A DNA stretch of 64,000 nt from assembly GCF_025999095.1 (NCBI RefSeq), contig NZ_AP024678.1, positions 961,527 through 1,025,526 of the forward strand. Reading direction: 5' to 3'. This stretch comes from Thermosynechococcus sp. (lineage in GTDB: Bacteria > Cyanobacteriota > Cyanobacteriia > Thermosynechococcales > Thermosynechococcaceae). Of the stretch, positions 31,397-40,153 are shown in pieces (the first letter of the stretch is position 1; each line of letters begins with the position of its first letter). The notes beneath the pieces are model-generated. The model searched no databases. It was not told where the DNA came from and saw only the letters and a list, made by a program, of their open reading frames with translations. Made by a program: the position numbers and the translations under genes.

Positions 31397-32428
31397 ATGA
31401 CCACCCCTTTACTTCTACGTGCTGCCCGTGGTGAAAGCGTTGAGCGTCCCCCCATTTGGTTGATGCGGCAAGCTGGGCGCTACATGAAGGTCTATCGTGA
31501 CCTGCGCGATCGCTATCCCTCGTTTCGCGAGCGATCGGAAATTCCGGAGCTCGCCGTTGAGATATCGCTCCAGCCTTTCCGCGCCTTTGCCCCTGATGGG
31601 GTGATCCTCTTTTCCGACATTCTCACGCCCTTACCCGGCATCGGCATTCCCTTTGACATTGTTGAAAGTAAAGGGCCAATCATTGATCCGCCCATCCGCA
31701 CCCTAGAGCAGGTGCAACAACTCTATCCCTTGGAGCCGGAGGTGGCCTGTCCTTTTATTCGGCCAATTCTAGCCACACTGCGCCAAGAAGTCGGCGATCG
31801 CGCCGCAGTACTGGGGTTTGCTGGTGCCCCCTGGACCCTTGCGGCCTATGCCATTGAGGGCAAAAGCTCCAAGGACTACATCCAAATTAAAGCCATGGCC
31901 TACCACGAGCCAGACCTGCTCCACAAATTCCTGAACCATTTGGCCACGGCCATTGCGGACTACCTCTGCTATCAAATTGACTGCGGCGCCCAAGTGGTGC
32001 AACTTTTTGATTCCTGGGCAGGTCAACTCAGCCGTCAGGACTACGACACCTTTGCGTTTCCCTACCAAAAGCAGGTGATCCAGCAGGTCAAAGCGGTCTA
32101 TCCCGATGTGCCCATCATCCTCTACATCAATGGCAGTGCCGCAATTGTGGATCGCATGGCAGCAACGGGAGTAGACATTGTCAGCCTCGACTGGACTGTT
32201 GATATTGGCACCATTCGTCAGCAGTTCCCCGCCGCTGTTGGCCTGCAGGGAAATTTAGACCCAGTGATCCTCTTTGCTCCGCCGCCAGTACTTAAAGAGC
32301 GGTCTTTGGCCATTATTGAGGCGGGTCGCAAGGGGAAATATATCTTTAACCTTGGTCACGGTGTTCTTCAAGGTACCCCTGAGGAAAATGTGGCCTTTCT
32401 CTTTGACTTGGTGAAGTCCCTTGCCTAA
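31397..32428 (+). CDS. hemE: Uroporphyrinogen decarboxylase
   Basis: HemE converts uroporphyrinogen III to coproporphyrinogen III, the branch step that commits tetrapyrroles to haem and chlorophyll. The start [13 protein letters not shown] at 31397 gives 343 residues, the usual length. The active-site loop [17 protein letters not shown] with the substrate-binding arginines is present, as are [10 protein letters not shown] and [16 protein letters not shown] near the C-terminus. A TTG-initiated extension to 31355 is rejected because the family starts at MTTP. The stop overlaps the next gene's ATG (TAATG), so the two are coupled. Confidence 0.97.
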   Translation: MTTPLLLRAARGESVERPPIWLMRQAGRYMKVYRDLRDRYPSFRERSEIPELAVEISLQPFRAFAPDGVILFSDILTPLPGIGIPFDIVESKGPIIDPPIRTLEQVQQLYPLEPEVACPFIRPILATLRQEVGDRAAVLGFAGAPWTLAAYAIEGKSSKDYIQIKAMAYHEPDLLHKFLNHLATAIADYLCYQIDCGAQVVQLFDSWAGQLSRQDYDTFAFPYQKQVIQQVKAVYPDVPIILYINGSAAIVDRMAATGVDIVSLDWTVDIGTIRQQFPAAVGLQGNLDPVILFAPPPVLKERSLAIIEAGRKGKYIFNLGHGVLQGTPEENVAFLFDLVKSLA

Positions 32429-33387
32429 TGCGAATTCTAATCACAGGTGCCAATGGCTGCATTGGTCAATACATTTCTGAGGCCCTGATCCAAGAGACAG
32501 ATCATGAATTGTTTTTGCTGGTGCGGGATCCTTCACGCCTACATCTTGATCCTTACCAGCGATCGGGGGTGAATGTGGTTCAGGCAGATCTGATGGATCT
32601 AACGCCATTGGAACCGCTGCTACCCACCTTTGATGTGGCCATCCTGACGGCAACCGCCTGGGGGGGAAGCAATGTCTTTGCCATTAACTACGAGCAAACC
32701 TGCCAGCTCCTCAGGCAACTGGATCCACAGCGCTGCCAGCGGGTATTTTATTTTTCAACAGCCAGTATTCTCAATCAGCAGATGCAACCGCTGCCGGAGG
32801 CAGGTACCCTAGGAACGGATTATATTCGCTCAAAGTATGAGTGTCTCCACGCCATTGAGCAGTTACCGGTGGCCGATCGCCTGATTGAACTTTTTCCAAC
32901 GATGGTTTTTGGCGGTGGCCCCGATGGCAAGCGTCCTTCCTTTATCACCGCAGGCATGGGGGAAGTCCTCAAGTGGTTGTGGTTGGCCCGCTTCTTCCGC
33001 GCCGAGGCCAGTTTTCACTTTATCCATGCCCGCGATATTGCTCAGGTGGTGCTCTACCTGTTGCAGCACCCAGAGTATCCGGTACCGCGCCGCGTGGCTT
33101 TGGGTAACCCGCCAATGACCGTCAACGAGATGTTGGCACAATTGTGTGCTGCTGCCAAGCTGCACATCTACGGCCAGATTCCCTTGACCTTGCCGCTGGT
33201 CAATTTCCTTGTGCGAGTATTTCGGGTGCAGATGTCCCCTTGGGATTATTTTTGCCTACAGTATCGCAACTTTACCTACGAGACGGTGCTCAACCCCCAA
33301 GCCTTGGGGCTAACCCCCTACTGTGGGACGGTGGCGGATTTGCTACGCTGTAGTTTGGGCACCGCAGACCCCTCAACCAACAGTTAG
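32428..33387 (+). CDS. NAD(P)-dependent epimerase/dehydratase family protein
   Basis: This is a 319-residue extended short-chain dehydrogenase-like protein. The N-terminal Rossmann motif GANGCIGQYISEAL binds NAD(P). VVQADLMDL and the catalytic-type pattern FYFSTASILN ... YIRSKYECLHAIE (YxxxK) follow, then substrate-domain features (HFIHARDIAQVVLYLLQHP). The substrate is not evident; a sugar nucleotide or lipid-linked substrate is possible. It begins at the last base of the hemE stop, so it is co-translated with hemE, and it is followed 10 bases later by the EVE-domain gene. Confidence 0.8.
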   Translation: MRILITGANGCIGQYISEALIQETDHELFLLVRDPSRLHLDPYQRSGVNVVQADLMDLTPLEPLLPTFDVAILTATAWGGSNVFAINYEQTCQLLRQLDPQRCQRVFYFSTASILNQQMQPLPEAGTLGTDYIRSKYECLHAIEQLPVADRLIELFPTMVFGGGPDGKRPSFITAGMGEVLKWLWLARFFRAEASFHFIHARDIAQVVLYLLQHPEYPVPRRVALGNPPMTVNEMLAQLCAAAKLHIYGQIPLTLPLVNFLVRVFRVQMSPWDYFCLQYRNFTYETVLNPQALGLTPYCGTVADLLRCSLGTADPSTNS

Positions 33388-33397
33388 AGACGCTTTG

Positions 33398-33865
33398 ATG
33401 GCAGGGATTTGGTTACTGAAGTCGGAAGCAAGCGTTTTTTCTTGGCAGGATTTGAAGGCCGCTCCCCAGCAAACCACTTGTTGGGAAGGGGTACGCAACT
33501 ACCAAGCCCGCAATTTGATGCGCGATCGTATGCAAGTGGGCGATCGCGTGCTTTTCTACCACAGTAATGCCAACCCACCGGCAATCATGGGCATTGCTGA
33601 AGTTGTCAGGCCCGCCTATCCGGATCACTTTGCTTGGAACCCTGAGAGTCGCTACTTTGACCCCAAAAGCACCCCTGACAATCCCCGCTGGGTTATGGTG
33701 GATATCCAGTATCGCCGTGACTTTTTGCCCCCAATTACGCTGCCGGAACTGCGGCAAACCCGTGGCCTGGAGGGGATGCTGCTGCTGCAAAAGGGTTGCC
33801 GTCTTTCGGTCCAACCGGTAACTGAATCGGAGTGGCAGATCATTCTTAGCTTGCGATCGCCCTAG
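33398..33865 (+). CDS. EVE domain protein
   Basis: This 155-residue single-domain protein begins MAGIWLLKSEASVFSWQDL and contains WEGVRNYQARNLMRDRMQVGDRVLFYHSN, the typical EVE/PUA-like fold signature also seen in human THYN1. EVE domains are readers of modified bases in DNA or RNA, often attached to restriction or RNA-modification systems, but stand-alone forms like this are common housekeeping proteins of unclear function. The start at 33398 is chosen over an upstream frame extension (33323) because the family starts at this tryptophan-containing strand. It ends four bases inside the convergent zinc-ribbon gene. Confidence 0.85.
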   Translation: MAGIWLLKSEASVFSWQDLKAAPQQTTCWEGVRNYQARNLMRDRMQVGDRVLFYHSNANPPAIMGIAEVVRPAYPDHFAWNPESRYFDPKSTPDNPRWVMVDIQYRRDFLPPITLPELRQTRGLEGMLLLQKGCRLSVQPVTESEWQIILSLRSP

Positions 33866-34404
33866 GGTTGACGAGACAGAGGGCGTAGATAGGGTAAATT
33901 TTTGACGTGGCGATCGCTAGCGTACTCAAAACCAAAATCGGCGTATTCTGCCGTATTCACCAGGCGCCGAAAGGCCGATAAACCAATCCGGCGTTTGCCA
34001 TCAAGGGTGCTGACCTTTGAATAGGGATTCTCAGGATCTCCCCCCAACAGTTGAAAGGCTTCTTCGGGAGTCAGCCACTCGTGGCTGGGGTCAGCGGTGG
34101 GAATTTTCTCCTCTAGGTGTTTGAGCTTTGCTGCCAACTGCTCCCAGATATTGCGGCGGTGCGGGTTGACCCGTAGATGGGACTTCAGCGATCGCCACAA
34201 TAGCTGCAGTTGCACCCCCAAATACTGGAAAAAACGCTTGATCAACCGCCCAATCTGATTCAACAGCAGCGGTAATCCCGTTGGCGGTGGTGGCGACGAT
34301 CGCTCAAGAACAACCATACTCCAGCCGCAGGCACTACACACTTGGCGGCCAGAGGACAAGGGTTTCCCTAAGCGGGCGCCACAGCGTGGGCAAGTTTCGA
34401 GCAT
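33862..34404 (-). CDS. Hypothetical protein with N-terminal zinc ribbon
   Basis: This protein of 180 residues has an N-terminal four-cysteine zinc ribbon (CPRCGARLG ... CSACGW). An amphipathic or weakly hydrophobic basic stretch (LLLNQIGRLIKRFFQYLGVQLQLLWRSLK) follows. The C-terminal part (from about 105) reads EWLTPEEAFQLLGGDPENPYSKVSTLDGKRRIGLSAFRRLV and looks like a small globular domain. I do not recognise a named family or function. It lies 35 bases downstream of gcvT on the same strand. The 3' end overlaps the EVE gene by four bases. Confidence 0.7.
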   Translation of the reverse strand: MLETCPRCGARLGKPLSSGRQVCSACGWSMVVLERSSPPPPTGLPLLLNQIGRLIKRFFQYLGVQLQLLWRSLKSHLRVNPHRRNIWEQLAAKLKHLEEKIPTADPSHEWLTPEEAFQLLGGDPENPYSKVSTLDGKRRIGLSAFRRLVNTAEYADFGFEYASDRHVKNLPYLRPLSRQP

Positions 34405-34439
34405 GATTCCAGTATGAATGACGTTTCATCAGGGATAGA

Positions 34440-35531
34440 TCAAATTTTAGCTGTTGACCGCGGCCGGCGATAAAAGGGGCGAGGCACCACCACCGCTGGC
34501 ACCCAGCGATCGCGCACCTGCACCGCCAGTTCACGACCTATATGGGCAAACTCTGGAAAGACATAGCCAAGGGCGATCGCCTTCCCCAATGTGGGAGATA
34601 GGGTGCCACTGGTAATTTCCCCCACAGCCTGGGCTCCGGCATAGATTGGGTAGCCGTGGCGAGCAATGCCTTTGCCCCGTAGTTCTAACCCCACCAATTG
34701 CCGCTCAATGCCCTGCTGCTTTTGCGCTAAAAGGGCAGCACGACCCACAAAATCGGGCTTTTGCCAATCAATTAAGCCATTGAGCCCCGCCTCTAGGGGG
34801 GTGGTTTGCTCATCCATATCCTGGCCGTAGAGGAGCATGGCTGCCTCCAGCCGCAGCGTATCCCGTGCCCCCAACCCACAGGGAGTAACACCTGCCGCCA
34901 ACAGGGTTTGCCACAACTGTTGCCCCACTTCGGCGGGGACAAGAATTTCCCAACCATCTTCGCCCGTGTAGCCGGTGCGTGCTATCCAAGCGGGCTGTCC
35001 CAGTAGGTTGACTTGAGTATGGCGATAGGCTTTGATCACCCCTAGGGGGAGATCGCACAGGGGAGACAGCGTTGCCGTCGCCGCCGGCCCTTGAAGAGCA
35101 ATCAGCACCTGGGTCGCTGACTCATCGATGCGCTCAATACTGGCCGGTAAATGCGTTTGAAACCAATCCCAATCCTTAGAGGTTGTGGCGGCATTGACAA
35201 TACAGCGCACTTGGCCCTCGTCAATGTAGAGAATGAGATCATCCACAATCCCCCCGGCGGCATTGAGAAGAACCGTATACTTGGCTTGACCGGGCTGGAG
35301 CTGGCTCAGATTTGTGGGCACCAAGTTTTGCAGCGCAGCTACCACCCCATCGCCCCGCAACACAAACTTGCCCATGTGGGAAATATCAAACATCCCCACC
35401 TGCTGCCGTACAGCTTGGTGTTCCTGCAAAATACTACTGTACTGCAGGGGCATTTCCCAGTTGCCAAAGGTGGTAAACCGTGCGCCCTGATGCAGGGGAT
35501 AGAGCGGGGTGTGTCGTAAGGATTCACTCAT
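34440..35531 (-). CDS. gcvT: Glycine cleavage system T protein (aminomethyltransferase)
   Basis: GcvT transfers the methylene group from the aminomethyl-lipoyl H protein to tetrahydrofolate and releases ammonia. The pathway handles photorespiratory glycine in cyanobacteria. The 363-residue product is full length, with the N-terminal TPLYPLHQGARFTTFGNWEMPLQY, MFDISHMGKFVLRG, the folate-binding aspartate region around KYTVLLNAAGGIVDDL and ARTGYTGEDGWEI. The other glycine cleavage genes are not nearby. It overlaps the stop of the upstream DUF255 gene by eight bases, so it is translationally coupled. No glycine riboswitch can fit at this junction. Confidence 0.96.
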   Translation of the reverse strand: MSESLRHTPLYPLHQGARFTTFGNWEMPLQYSSILQEHQAVRQQVGMFDISHMGKFVLRGDGVVAALQNLVPTNLSQLQPGQAKYTVLLNAAGGIVDDLILYIDEGQVRCIVNAATTSKDWDWFQTHLPASIERIDESATQVLIALQGPAATATLSPLCDLPLGVIKAYRHTQVNLLGQPAWIARTGYTGEDGWEILVPAEVGQQLWQTLLAAGVTPCGLGARDTLRLEAAMLLYGQDMDEQTTPLEAGLNGLIDWQKPDFVGRAALLAQKQQGIERQLVGLELRGKGIARHGYPIYAGAQAVGEITSGTLSPTLGKAIALGYVFPEFAHIGRELAVQVRDRWVPAVVVPRPFYRRPRSTAKI

Positions 35532-37575
35532 CAGTGACCACCGGAAATAGACTCTCTAGTTGTTGTTCGAGTTGAGCAGCAGTCAGGGCCGGTTCACGGC
35601 AGCGCCGGCCTTCACAGACCAAGGCCAGAGGCTCTAGATCATCGCGGACCTTGAGCACAGCGGTTGGTAGGTAGCGATCCAAGAGGGAGGCTGCCTGATC
35701 AGGACGAAGTTGGACACAGACAGGGTGAAGATACCACTGCAATGCTGCCAATAAGCTGGGACAGCTTTGGGGGGCCTCGCGGATGAAGTGGCTAAAAAAG
35801 CGCAGTCCCTTTTCTGCCTGTGCGAGGTAGGTGGGATGTTCTGTGAGCAAAAAGAGTTGAACCAAGTTGGCGATCGCCACCCCATTGGCAGCAGGAGTGG
35901 CATTATCTAGACCTTCCCGCTGGCGCAGGATCAAGTCGGGTCGCTCTGGGGCATTGTAGTAGCCGCCATCCTTTGCCCCCAATTCCTGATCAAACAGGGT
36001 TTGATATTGGGTCGCCAACGCCAACCACGGCTGCGCCGCCTCCCCCACGGCTAAACTGGCTTGATGCAGGGCAAGGAGAGCTTGGATCCAGTAGGCATAA
36101 TCCTCGGCCTGAGCGACCTCCGCCACGGTGCCCCCATAATTGAGGCGGTAGAGTTTGCCCTGCTGATATTGGTGCTCATGGAGCCACTGAGCCGCTTTAG
36201 CGGCTCGCTGCCAGTAGGTGTGCTCTCTCCAGACTTGGGCTGCCGTTGCCAAACCGGTGATCATTAGGCTATTCCAAGCCAAAATCATTTTTGTATCGGT
36301 GACCGGCGGAATCCGGCCTGGCCAAGCCCGCCCTTTGGCAGTTGCACTATCGGTGGCCACGGCAAAGGGCTGATCCATGGGCGTATCGGCACCATAGCGG
36401 CGGGCAAAGAGCTTGCGCAGAATCGGCACCAGCGCCTGAGGATCCTCTGGAGGGCGCACCTGCTTGAGGACAATTTTGCCTTCAAAATTGCCACTGGCAG
36501 AGATGTCAAAGTGGGCTTGCAGTTGTGTCAATTCCGTTGGGGTGAGGGTCTGCTCTAGCTCCGCGTACCGCCAGCAATAAAAGGCACCCTCCTCGGGTTC
36601 GGGGTCATTGGCACTGACAAAGCTATCGGCATCCTGAGCCGCATAGAAGTACCCCTCAGGGGCGGTCATTTCGCGATCGAGCCATTGAATTGTTTGGGCA
36701 ATTGCAGCGGGAATCTGGGGAGAGCGATCGCCCTGCTGCCACAGCCGCGCTAAATAGGTCACAATCTGGCCATTGTCGTAGAGCATTTTTTCAAAGTGGG
36801 GTACTGTCCACCGGGAATCCACGGTGTAGCGATGCCAGCCGCCCCCGACATGGTCATAGATGCCCCCCCGCAAGAGGTTGTCTCCCCGCCGCCGACACAG
36901 GTGCAGCAGTTCTGCAGGATTGGGACTGAAAGCCAGCCCCTGCAGGAGCATTTGGGCATAGGGCATCATAGGGAAGCAGCTGCCCTGGGGGCGATCGCCC
37001 AAAATCGGTGTCACTTGGCGAATTCCTGCCCTTAGGAGTTCTTCCGTCAGGGGGAGGGTCTCCCCCCTCTCAACGGGGGGTGCCAGATATTGCCAGAGGG
37101 TGGCCTGCTGGGCAGTGAGCTTCTCTTTTTCTTGGTCATAGAAGCGACGCACCGCCTGTAACACCTGCAAAAACCCCGGCCGGCCATAGCGCGGCTGCAC
37201 TGGAAAGTAGGTTCCCCCATAAAAGGGACGGCGATCCTGAGGGGTAAGAAAGATATTCAGCGGCCAGCCCCCTTCACCGGTCATCAGTTGCAACGCCTGC
37301 ATATAGATGCTGTCAATATCGGGTCGCTCTTCGCGATCCACCTTAATCGGCAGGAAATAGGCATTGAGATAGGCGGCAATCTCCAGATCCGAGAAGGCTT
37401 CCCCCTCCATCACGGTGCACCAGTGGCAACTGGAATAGCCAATCGAGAGAAAAATCACCCGATCCTCTGCCGCGGCTTTGGCCAGGGCTTCATCACACCA
37501 CGGCCACCAGTCAATGGGGTTTTCGGCGTGCTTGCGCAGATAGAGGCTTTGGCACTGGCTAAGGCGATTCGGCAT
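35524..37575 (-). CDS. DUF255 thioredoxin-like domain protein (YyaL/SSP411 type)
   Basis: This large cytosolic protein of about 683 residues belongs to the YyaL/spermatogenesis-associated protein 20 family. It has an N-terminal thioredoxin-like domain (SQCQSLYLRKHAENPIDWWPW, then SIGYSSCHWCTVMEGEAF with a CxxC-type pair), WPLNIFLTPQDRRPFYGGTYFP, and a long alpha/alpha-barrel-like remainder (GGIYDHVGGGWHRYTVD, VPHFEKMLYDNGQ). The biochemical role is unknown. I start it at 37575 (MPNRLSQ), the family N-terminus, although the frame continues to 37596. It overlaps the end of folB by 17 bases and gcvT by 8. Confidence 0.9.
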   Translation of the reverse strand: MPNRLSQCQSLYLRKHAENPIDWWPWCDEALAKAAAEDRVIFLSIGYSSCHWCTVMEGEAFSDLEIAAYLNAYFLPIKVDREERPDIDSIYMQALQLMTGEGGWPLNIFLTPQDRRPFYGGTYFPVQPRYGRPGFLQVLQAVRRFYDQEKEKLTAQQATLWQYLAPPVERGETLPLTEELLRAGIRQVTPILGDRPQGSCFPMMPYAQMLLQGLAFSPNPAELLHLCRRRGDNLLRGGIYDHVGGGWHRYTVDSRWTVPHFEKMLYDNGQIVTYLARLWQQGDRSPQIPAAIAQTIQWLDREMTAPEGYFYAAQDADSFVSANDPEPEEGAFYCWRYAELEQTLTPTELTQLQAHFDISASGNFEGKIVLKQVRPPEDPQALVPILRKLFARRYGADTPMDQPFAVATDSATAKGRAWPGRIPPVTDTKMILAWNSLMITGLATAAQVWREHTYWQRAAKAAQWLHEHQYQQGKLYRLNYGGTVAEVAQAEDYAYWIQALLALHQASLAVGEAAQPWLALATQYQTLFDQELGAKDGGYYNAPERPDLILRQREGLDNATPAANGVAIANLVQLFLLTEHPTYLAQAEKGLRFFSHFIREAPQSCPSLLAALQWYLHPVCVQLRPDQAASLLDRYLPTAVLKVRDDLEPLALVCEGRRCREPALTAAQLEQQLESLFPVVTDE

Positions 37576-37948
37576 GGGGGCGTACCATTTCGACACTAAT
37601 TTGACCTGTAAAGTTGGGCACAGGCGGCGCGAGTTTTGTTACACGCACAGCAGCCCGCTGCACTTGGGGCGGTGTAAGGCAAAGGTTGATAATGGCCGCC
37701 GCTAGGGTCTCGATTAACTGAAAGCGCTGCTGCTGCATTAACTGCTCAATGGCTTGTAAAAGAGGGCGATAGTCAAGGGTGTCCGCCAAGCGATCGCTGG
37801 CGGCAGCGGGTGTCATATCAAACCAGAGTCTAATATCAATCTCAAACCACTGGCCAAGAACTTGTTCCTCTGGGAGAGCACCCGTATAGCCGTAGTAACG
37901 CATTCCCGAGAGGTGCAGACAGTCAGTTGTGGACTCGCTCAAGGACAT
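37559..37948 (-). CDS. folB: Dihydroneopterin aldolase
   Basis: FolB makes 6-hydroxymethyl-dihydropterin from dihydroneopterin in folate synthesis. The 129-residue product is the usual length for this homo-octameric enzyme. Family motifs are visible: LHLSGMRYYGYTGALPEEQVLGQ with the active-site region, LADTLDYRPLLQAIEQ, and FQLIETLAAAIINLCL with the catalytic glutamate. It is followed in an overlapping arrangement by the DUF255 gene and gcvT. gcvT uses folate, so the pairing is functionally reasonable. Confidence 0.93.
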   Translation of the reverse strand: MSLSESTTDCLHLSGMRYYGYTGALPEEQVLGQWFEIDIRLWFDMTPAAASDRLADTLDYRPLLQAIEQLMQQQRFQLIETLAAAIINLCLTPPQVQRAAVRVTKLAPPVPNFTGQISVEMVRPHAESP

Positions 37949-38015
37949 GCATCCATAACCAGGCAGGAAAACGTCTTCTGGGTGGATTGATTTTTTGGCC
38001 CTTACCCTTTTTCAC
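37923..38015 (-). CDS. Doubtful short basic ORF between tRNA-Leu and folB
   Basis: Read from a GTG at 38015, this frame encodes 30 residues, MKKGKGQKINPPRRRFPAWL and a short tail. The open frame extends upstream to the tRNA with plausible protein-like content (HSGGKVPEGKTRHQQHFGDTV) but has no ATG, GTG or TTG there, only an ATT. It overlaps the first 26 bases of folB. It could be a small basic protein with an unusual start, a decayed gene or chance. Confidence 0.2.
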   Translation of the reverse strand: MKKGKGQKINPPRRRFPAWLWMHVLERVHN

Positions 38016-38140
38016 TGTATCGCCAAAATGCTGCTGATGGCGAGTTTTCCCCTCAGGGACCTTGCCCCCACTGTGGCTTGGATTGGCAAGGCCACGGGGG
38101 CGATCGCTCCCTCCTAAATGCTCTTCTGGCGAAAACCCAA

Positions 38141-38221
38141 TGCGGATGGCGAGACTCGAACTCGCAAGGCAAAGCCACACGCCCCTCAAACGTGCGCGTA
38201 TACCAATTCCGCCACATCCGC
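38141..38221 (-). tRNA. tRNA-Leu (anticodon GAG)
   Basis: Read on the minus strand, the gene starts GCGGATG at 38221, pairs with CATCCGC near the 3' end and has discriminator base A at 38141. The anticodon stem CACGT/GCGTG (with one G-C mirror pair and a T-G end pair) closes a seven-base loop TTGAGGG, so the anticodon is GAG, reading CUC and CUU. A long variable arm typical of leucine tRNAs and a T-arm with GTTCGAGTC follow. The length is 81 bases and CCA is not encoded. Confidence 0.95.
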
Positions 38222-38232
38222 GTAGCTTTGTC

Positions 38233-38261
38233 ATTATAGCGCAGATTCCTAAATTTCTGAA
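38233..38261 (-). promoter_or_regulatory. Promoter of tRNA-Leu
   Basis: On the minus strand a perfect TATAAT (38238 to 38233) lies 17 bases after TTCAGA (38261 to 38256; four of six consensus). Transcription would begin near 38226, only about five bases before the mature tRNA 5' end. Confidence 0.6.
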
Positions 38262-38351
38262 AGTAGTCTCTGGTCTCTCGAGCGCAGAAATATTGAGGGG
38301 AGAAGCTCCTCCTCTCTAAAGTCTCTGACTCGCTGATTTTGGCAGCACTGC

Positions 38352-38696
38352 CATGAATACAGCAGCAGCCTCCCCGTCCAGAGGATTTGCTCCTATAAGG
38401 AGTATGAGCTGTTGCCGTGGGCCGAACCCGTGGCGACTATCGTCTCTTTGCTCGCCGGAGCTTTATCAAACTGCCCAGTCCCTTGGTCTTACTCTGAGGG
38501 AGATCAAAGCCGTTGAAGTATACGATCGCGGTGAGATTCCCTGTGATCCCCTCAAGGAAAAGTTAGAGGAGAAATCGGCTACCAGTTACAGATTCTTCAA
38601 CAGGAATTACAAGGCCTCCTATCCGACTGGCGATCGCCCCCCCAACCCCTAAAGGGCACGATCTATCCCCTTCCCCAGCCACTGATGCGCTCCTAA
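38352..38696 (+). pseudogene. Remains of a MerR-family regulator, at least three frameshifts
   Basis: Pieces of one MerR-type protein are found in consecutive reading frames. 38358-38417 encodes SLPVQRICSYKEYELLP, matching the second half of the MerR helix-turn-helix and the ...YYE.LGLLP segment. 38420-38470 encodes GRTRGDYRLFARRSFIK, matching R..GYRLY.....FI. 38470-38573 encodes TAQSLGLTLREIKAVEVYD and RGEIPCDPLKEKLEEK, the dimerisation helix with the cysteine typical of metal-sensing members. 38574-38696 encodes IGYQLQILQQELQGLLSDW to a TAA stop. The order and spacing fit an intact heavy-metal-type MerR. The frame changes and missing N-terminus show that it is dead in this sequence, unless there are sequencing errors. 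Confidence 0.75.
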
Positions 38697-40082
38697 CTAC
38701 TCGTTCATATTCTTGTAGGTGGCCACTGCCGAAGGGGAAATCTGGTTGAGATAACGGAAAATCCAATACTTAAACACTGTATCCAGCATCACTGGAAAGG
38801 TGGCGATGAACATATTGATAAAGTCCTCATTGCGAGGAAAGCCAAAGTGCTCGAGGGTATTATTCACCAGCACCTCCCAGCCGTGGGGGGAGTGGAAGCC
38901 AACAAAGACATCCGTAAATAGAATAATCATAAAGGCCTTGGCACTGTCACTGAGACCATAGACCACCTCATCTAAAAAGGCCTTGACAATGGCCAGTTGC
39001 CGTTGACCCGTAAACACCAGCCCCAAAAAGACCGCAAAACCCAAGGCATCGGAGAGGATGTTTTTTAGGGGTTCAATCAGTTCCTTTTGGTATTCTGTGG
39101 AGAGCTCGATCGCCTTTTCGCGGATGCGGTTTTGGATCTCCTCAGGGGAAAGCGGCACATTACTCACAAGGCTTTCAAAGCGAATTTTGTTCTCAAAGCG
39201 GGCCAGTTCATCAAGGATGTTGTCCTCTAGTTGGGAGTTAATGATCCGCTCAATTTGCCCCACCGCCTTAAAGTGGTTAACAAGGGGGCTGACGATGAGC
39301 GCCTTGGAAATCTGCTGAGTCAACAGGGGCAAAATCACTAGCAACAGCATAAAACGAACCGCCAGGCGGGTACGCAGCTTTGAGGTGCGAAAATCACGAA
39401 CGACCTCAGCTTCAGTGGCTTCATCGGAATTGAGTTCACGGCGAAAGCGATCGGCGGTGCGCAAAATCGAGCGGGGAATAAAGCTGCTGCTATCCAGCTT
39501 GGAATCACTGGTGAGATCATCACTGATATATTCCGAGAGATAAAGAGAATCCTCCTCAATTTTGTCGAGGGCGGCGGCCTGCTGGCGTTGTTGGGGGTCT
39601 TGGCGACTGAGGCTGGGACGGGCTAGGGCATTGAGCTCCTTTTCCCGCTGCCGTTTATAGCGATTGAGGGTGGCGTCAATAACCCGCAGCTTTTCATAAA
39701 TGCTGGGTTCCGCCGTCGTGCCACTGATGGTAGCCGTCACCGTATAGGTTTCCGTTGCACCATTGACGCTATCGTTGACAGGTGAGGGGGGGCTTTGGGG
39801 GGGAGCAAGGGGCAAAATTTGACGGCTCGCCCGAAACTCTGTCATCCGCATACGAATGGTTTTCAGCAGTTGTTTGAGCTCTGTCTCGAAATAGCTAGAG
39901 ACTTCTCCGACGGGCAGATTGAGGGGACTAATGGGTTGACCGTCAAAGTGTTCCAGTTCAATGGCGCGAATTTTCAGAGCGGCTTCATAGGCTTCCTGTA
40001 GGGCGCGGTTAGGAGTTGTGAGGTACCACTGTTGTGCCTGCTTGATCCAGTTTCTAAAGCGACTAAAGGGATTGCTGGACAT
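38697..40082 (-). CDS. pcxA: Proton extrusion protein PcxA (CemA/CotA family)
   Basis: PcxA is a membrane protein needed for light-induced proton extrusion and inorganic carbon uptake. Its plastid relative is CemA/Ycf10. From ATG 40082 it has about 461 residues. The N-terminal 230 residues are hydrophilic. Four hydrophobic segments follow: FMLLLVILPLLTQQISKALI, ILSDALGFAVFLGLVFTG, AKAFMIILFTDVFVGFHSPHGWEVL and FINMFIATFPVMLDTVFKYWIFRYLN. The last two are the conserved CemA core. The frame opens at a TTG (40097) but MSSNPFSRFRNW is the family-like start. The MerR pseudogene lies immediately downstream on the other strand. Confidence 0.93.
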   Translation of the reverse strand: MSSNPFSRFRNWIKQAQQWYLTTPNRALQEAYEAALKIRAIELEHFDGQPISPLNLPVGEVSSYFETELKQLLKTIRMRMTEFRASRQILPLAPPQSPPSPVNDSVNGATETYTVTATISGTTAEPSIYEKLRVIDATLNRYKRQREKELNALARPSLSRQDPQQRQQAAALDKIEEDSLYLSEYISDDLTSDSKLDSSSFIPRSILRTADRFRRELNSDEATEAEVVRDFRTSKLRTRLAVRFMLLLVILPLLTQQISKALIVSPLVNHFKAVGQIERIINSQLEDNILDELARFENKIRFESLVSNVPLSPEEIQNRIREKAIELSTEYQKELIEPLKNILSDALGFAVFLGLVFTGQRQLAIVKAFLDEVVYGLSDSAKAFMIILFTDVFVGFHSPHGWEVLVNNTLEHFGFPRNEDFINMFIATFPVMLDTVFKYWIFRYLNQISPSAVATYKNMNE

Positions 40083-40153
40083 TCCTGTTCTTCTCAATGG
40101 CCACCGCGAAAGCAGTAAATCGATAGGATAGATAAAATCGTAGCAAATTAACT

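Noticed and set aside
35532-35560. Glycine riboswitch for gcvT
   Set aside because: gcvT overlaps the preceding gene, leaving no leader in which a riboswitch could fit.
38352-38696. Programmed frameshifting of the MerR-like gene
   Set aside because: At least three shifts are needed, no slippery heptamer or stimulatory structure is apparent and the N-terminus is missing, so decay is simpler.
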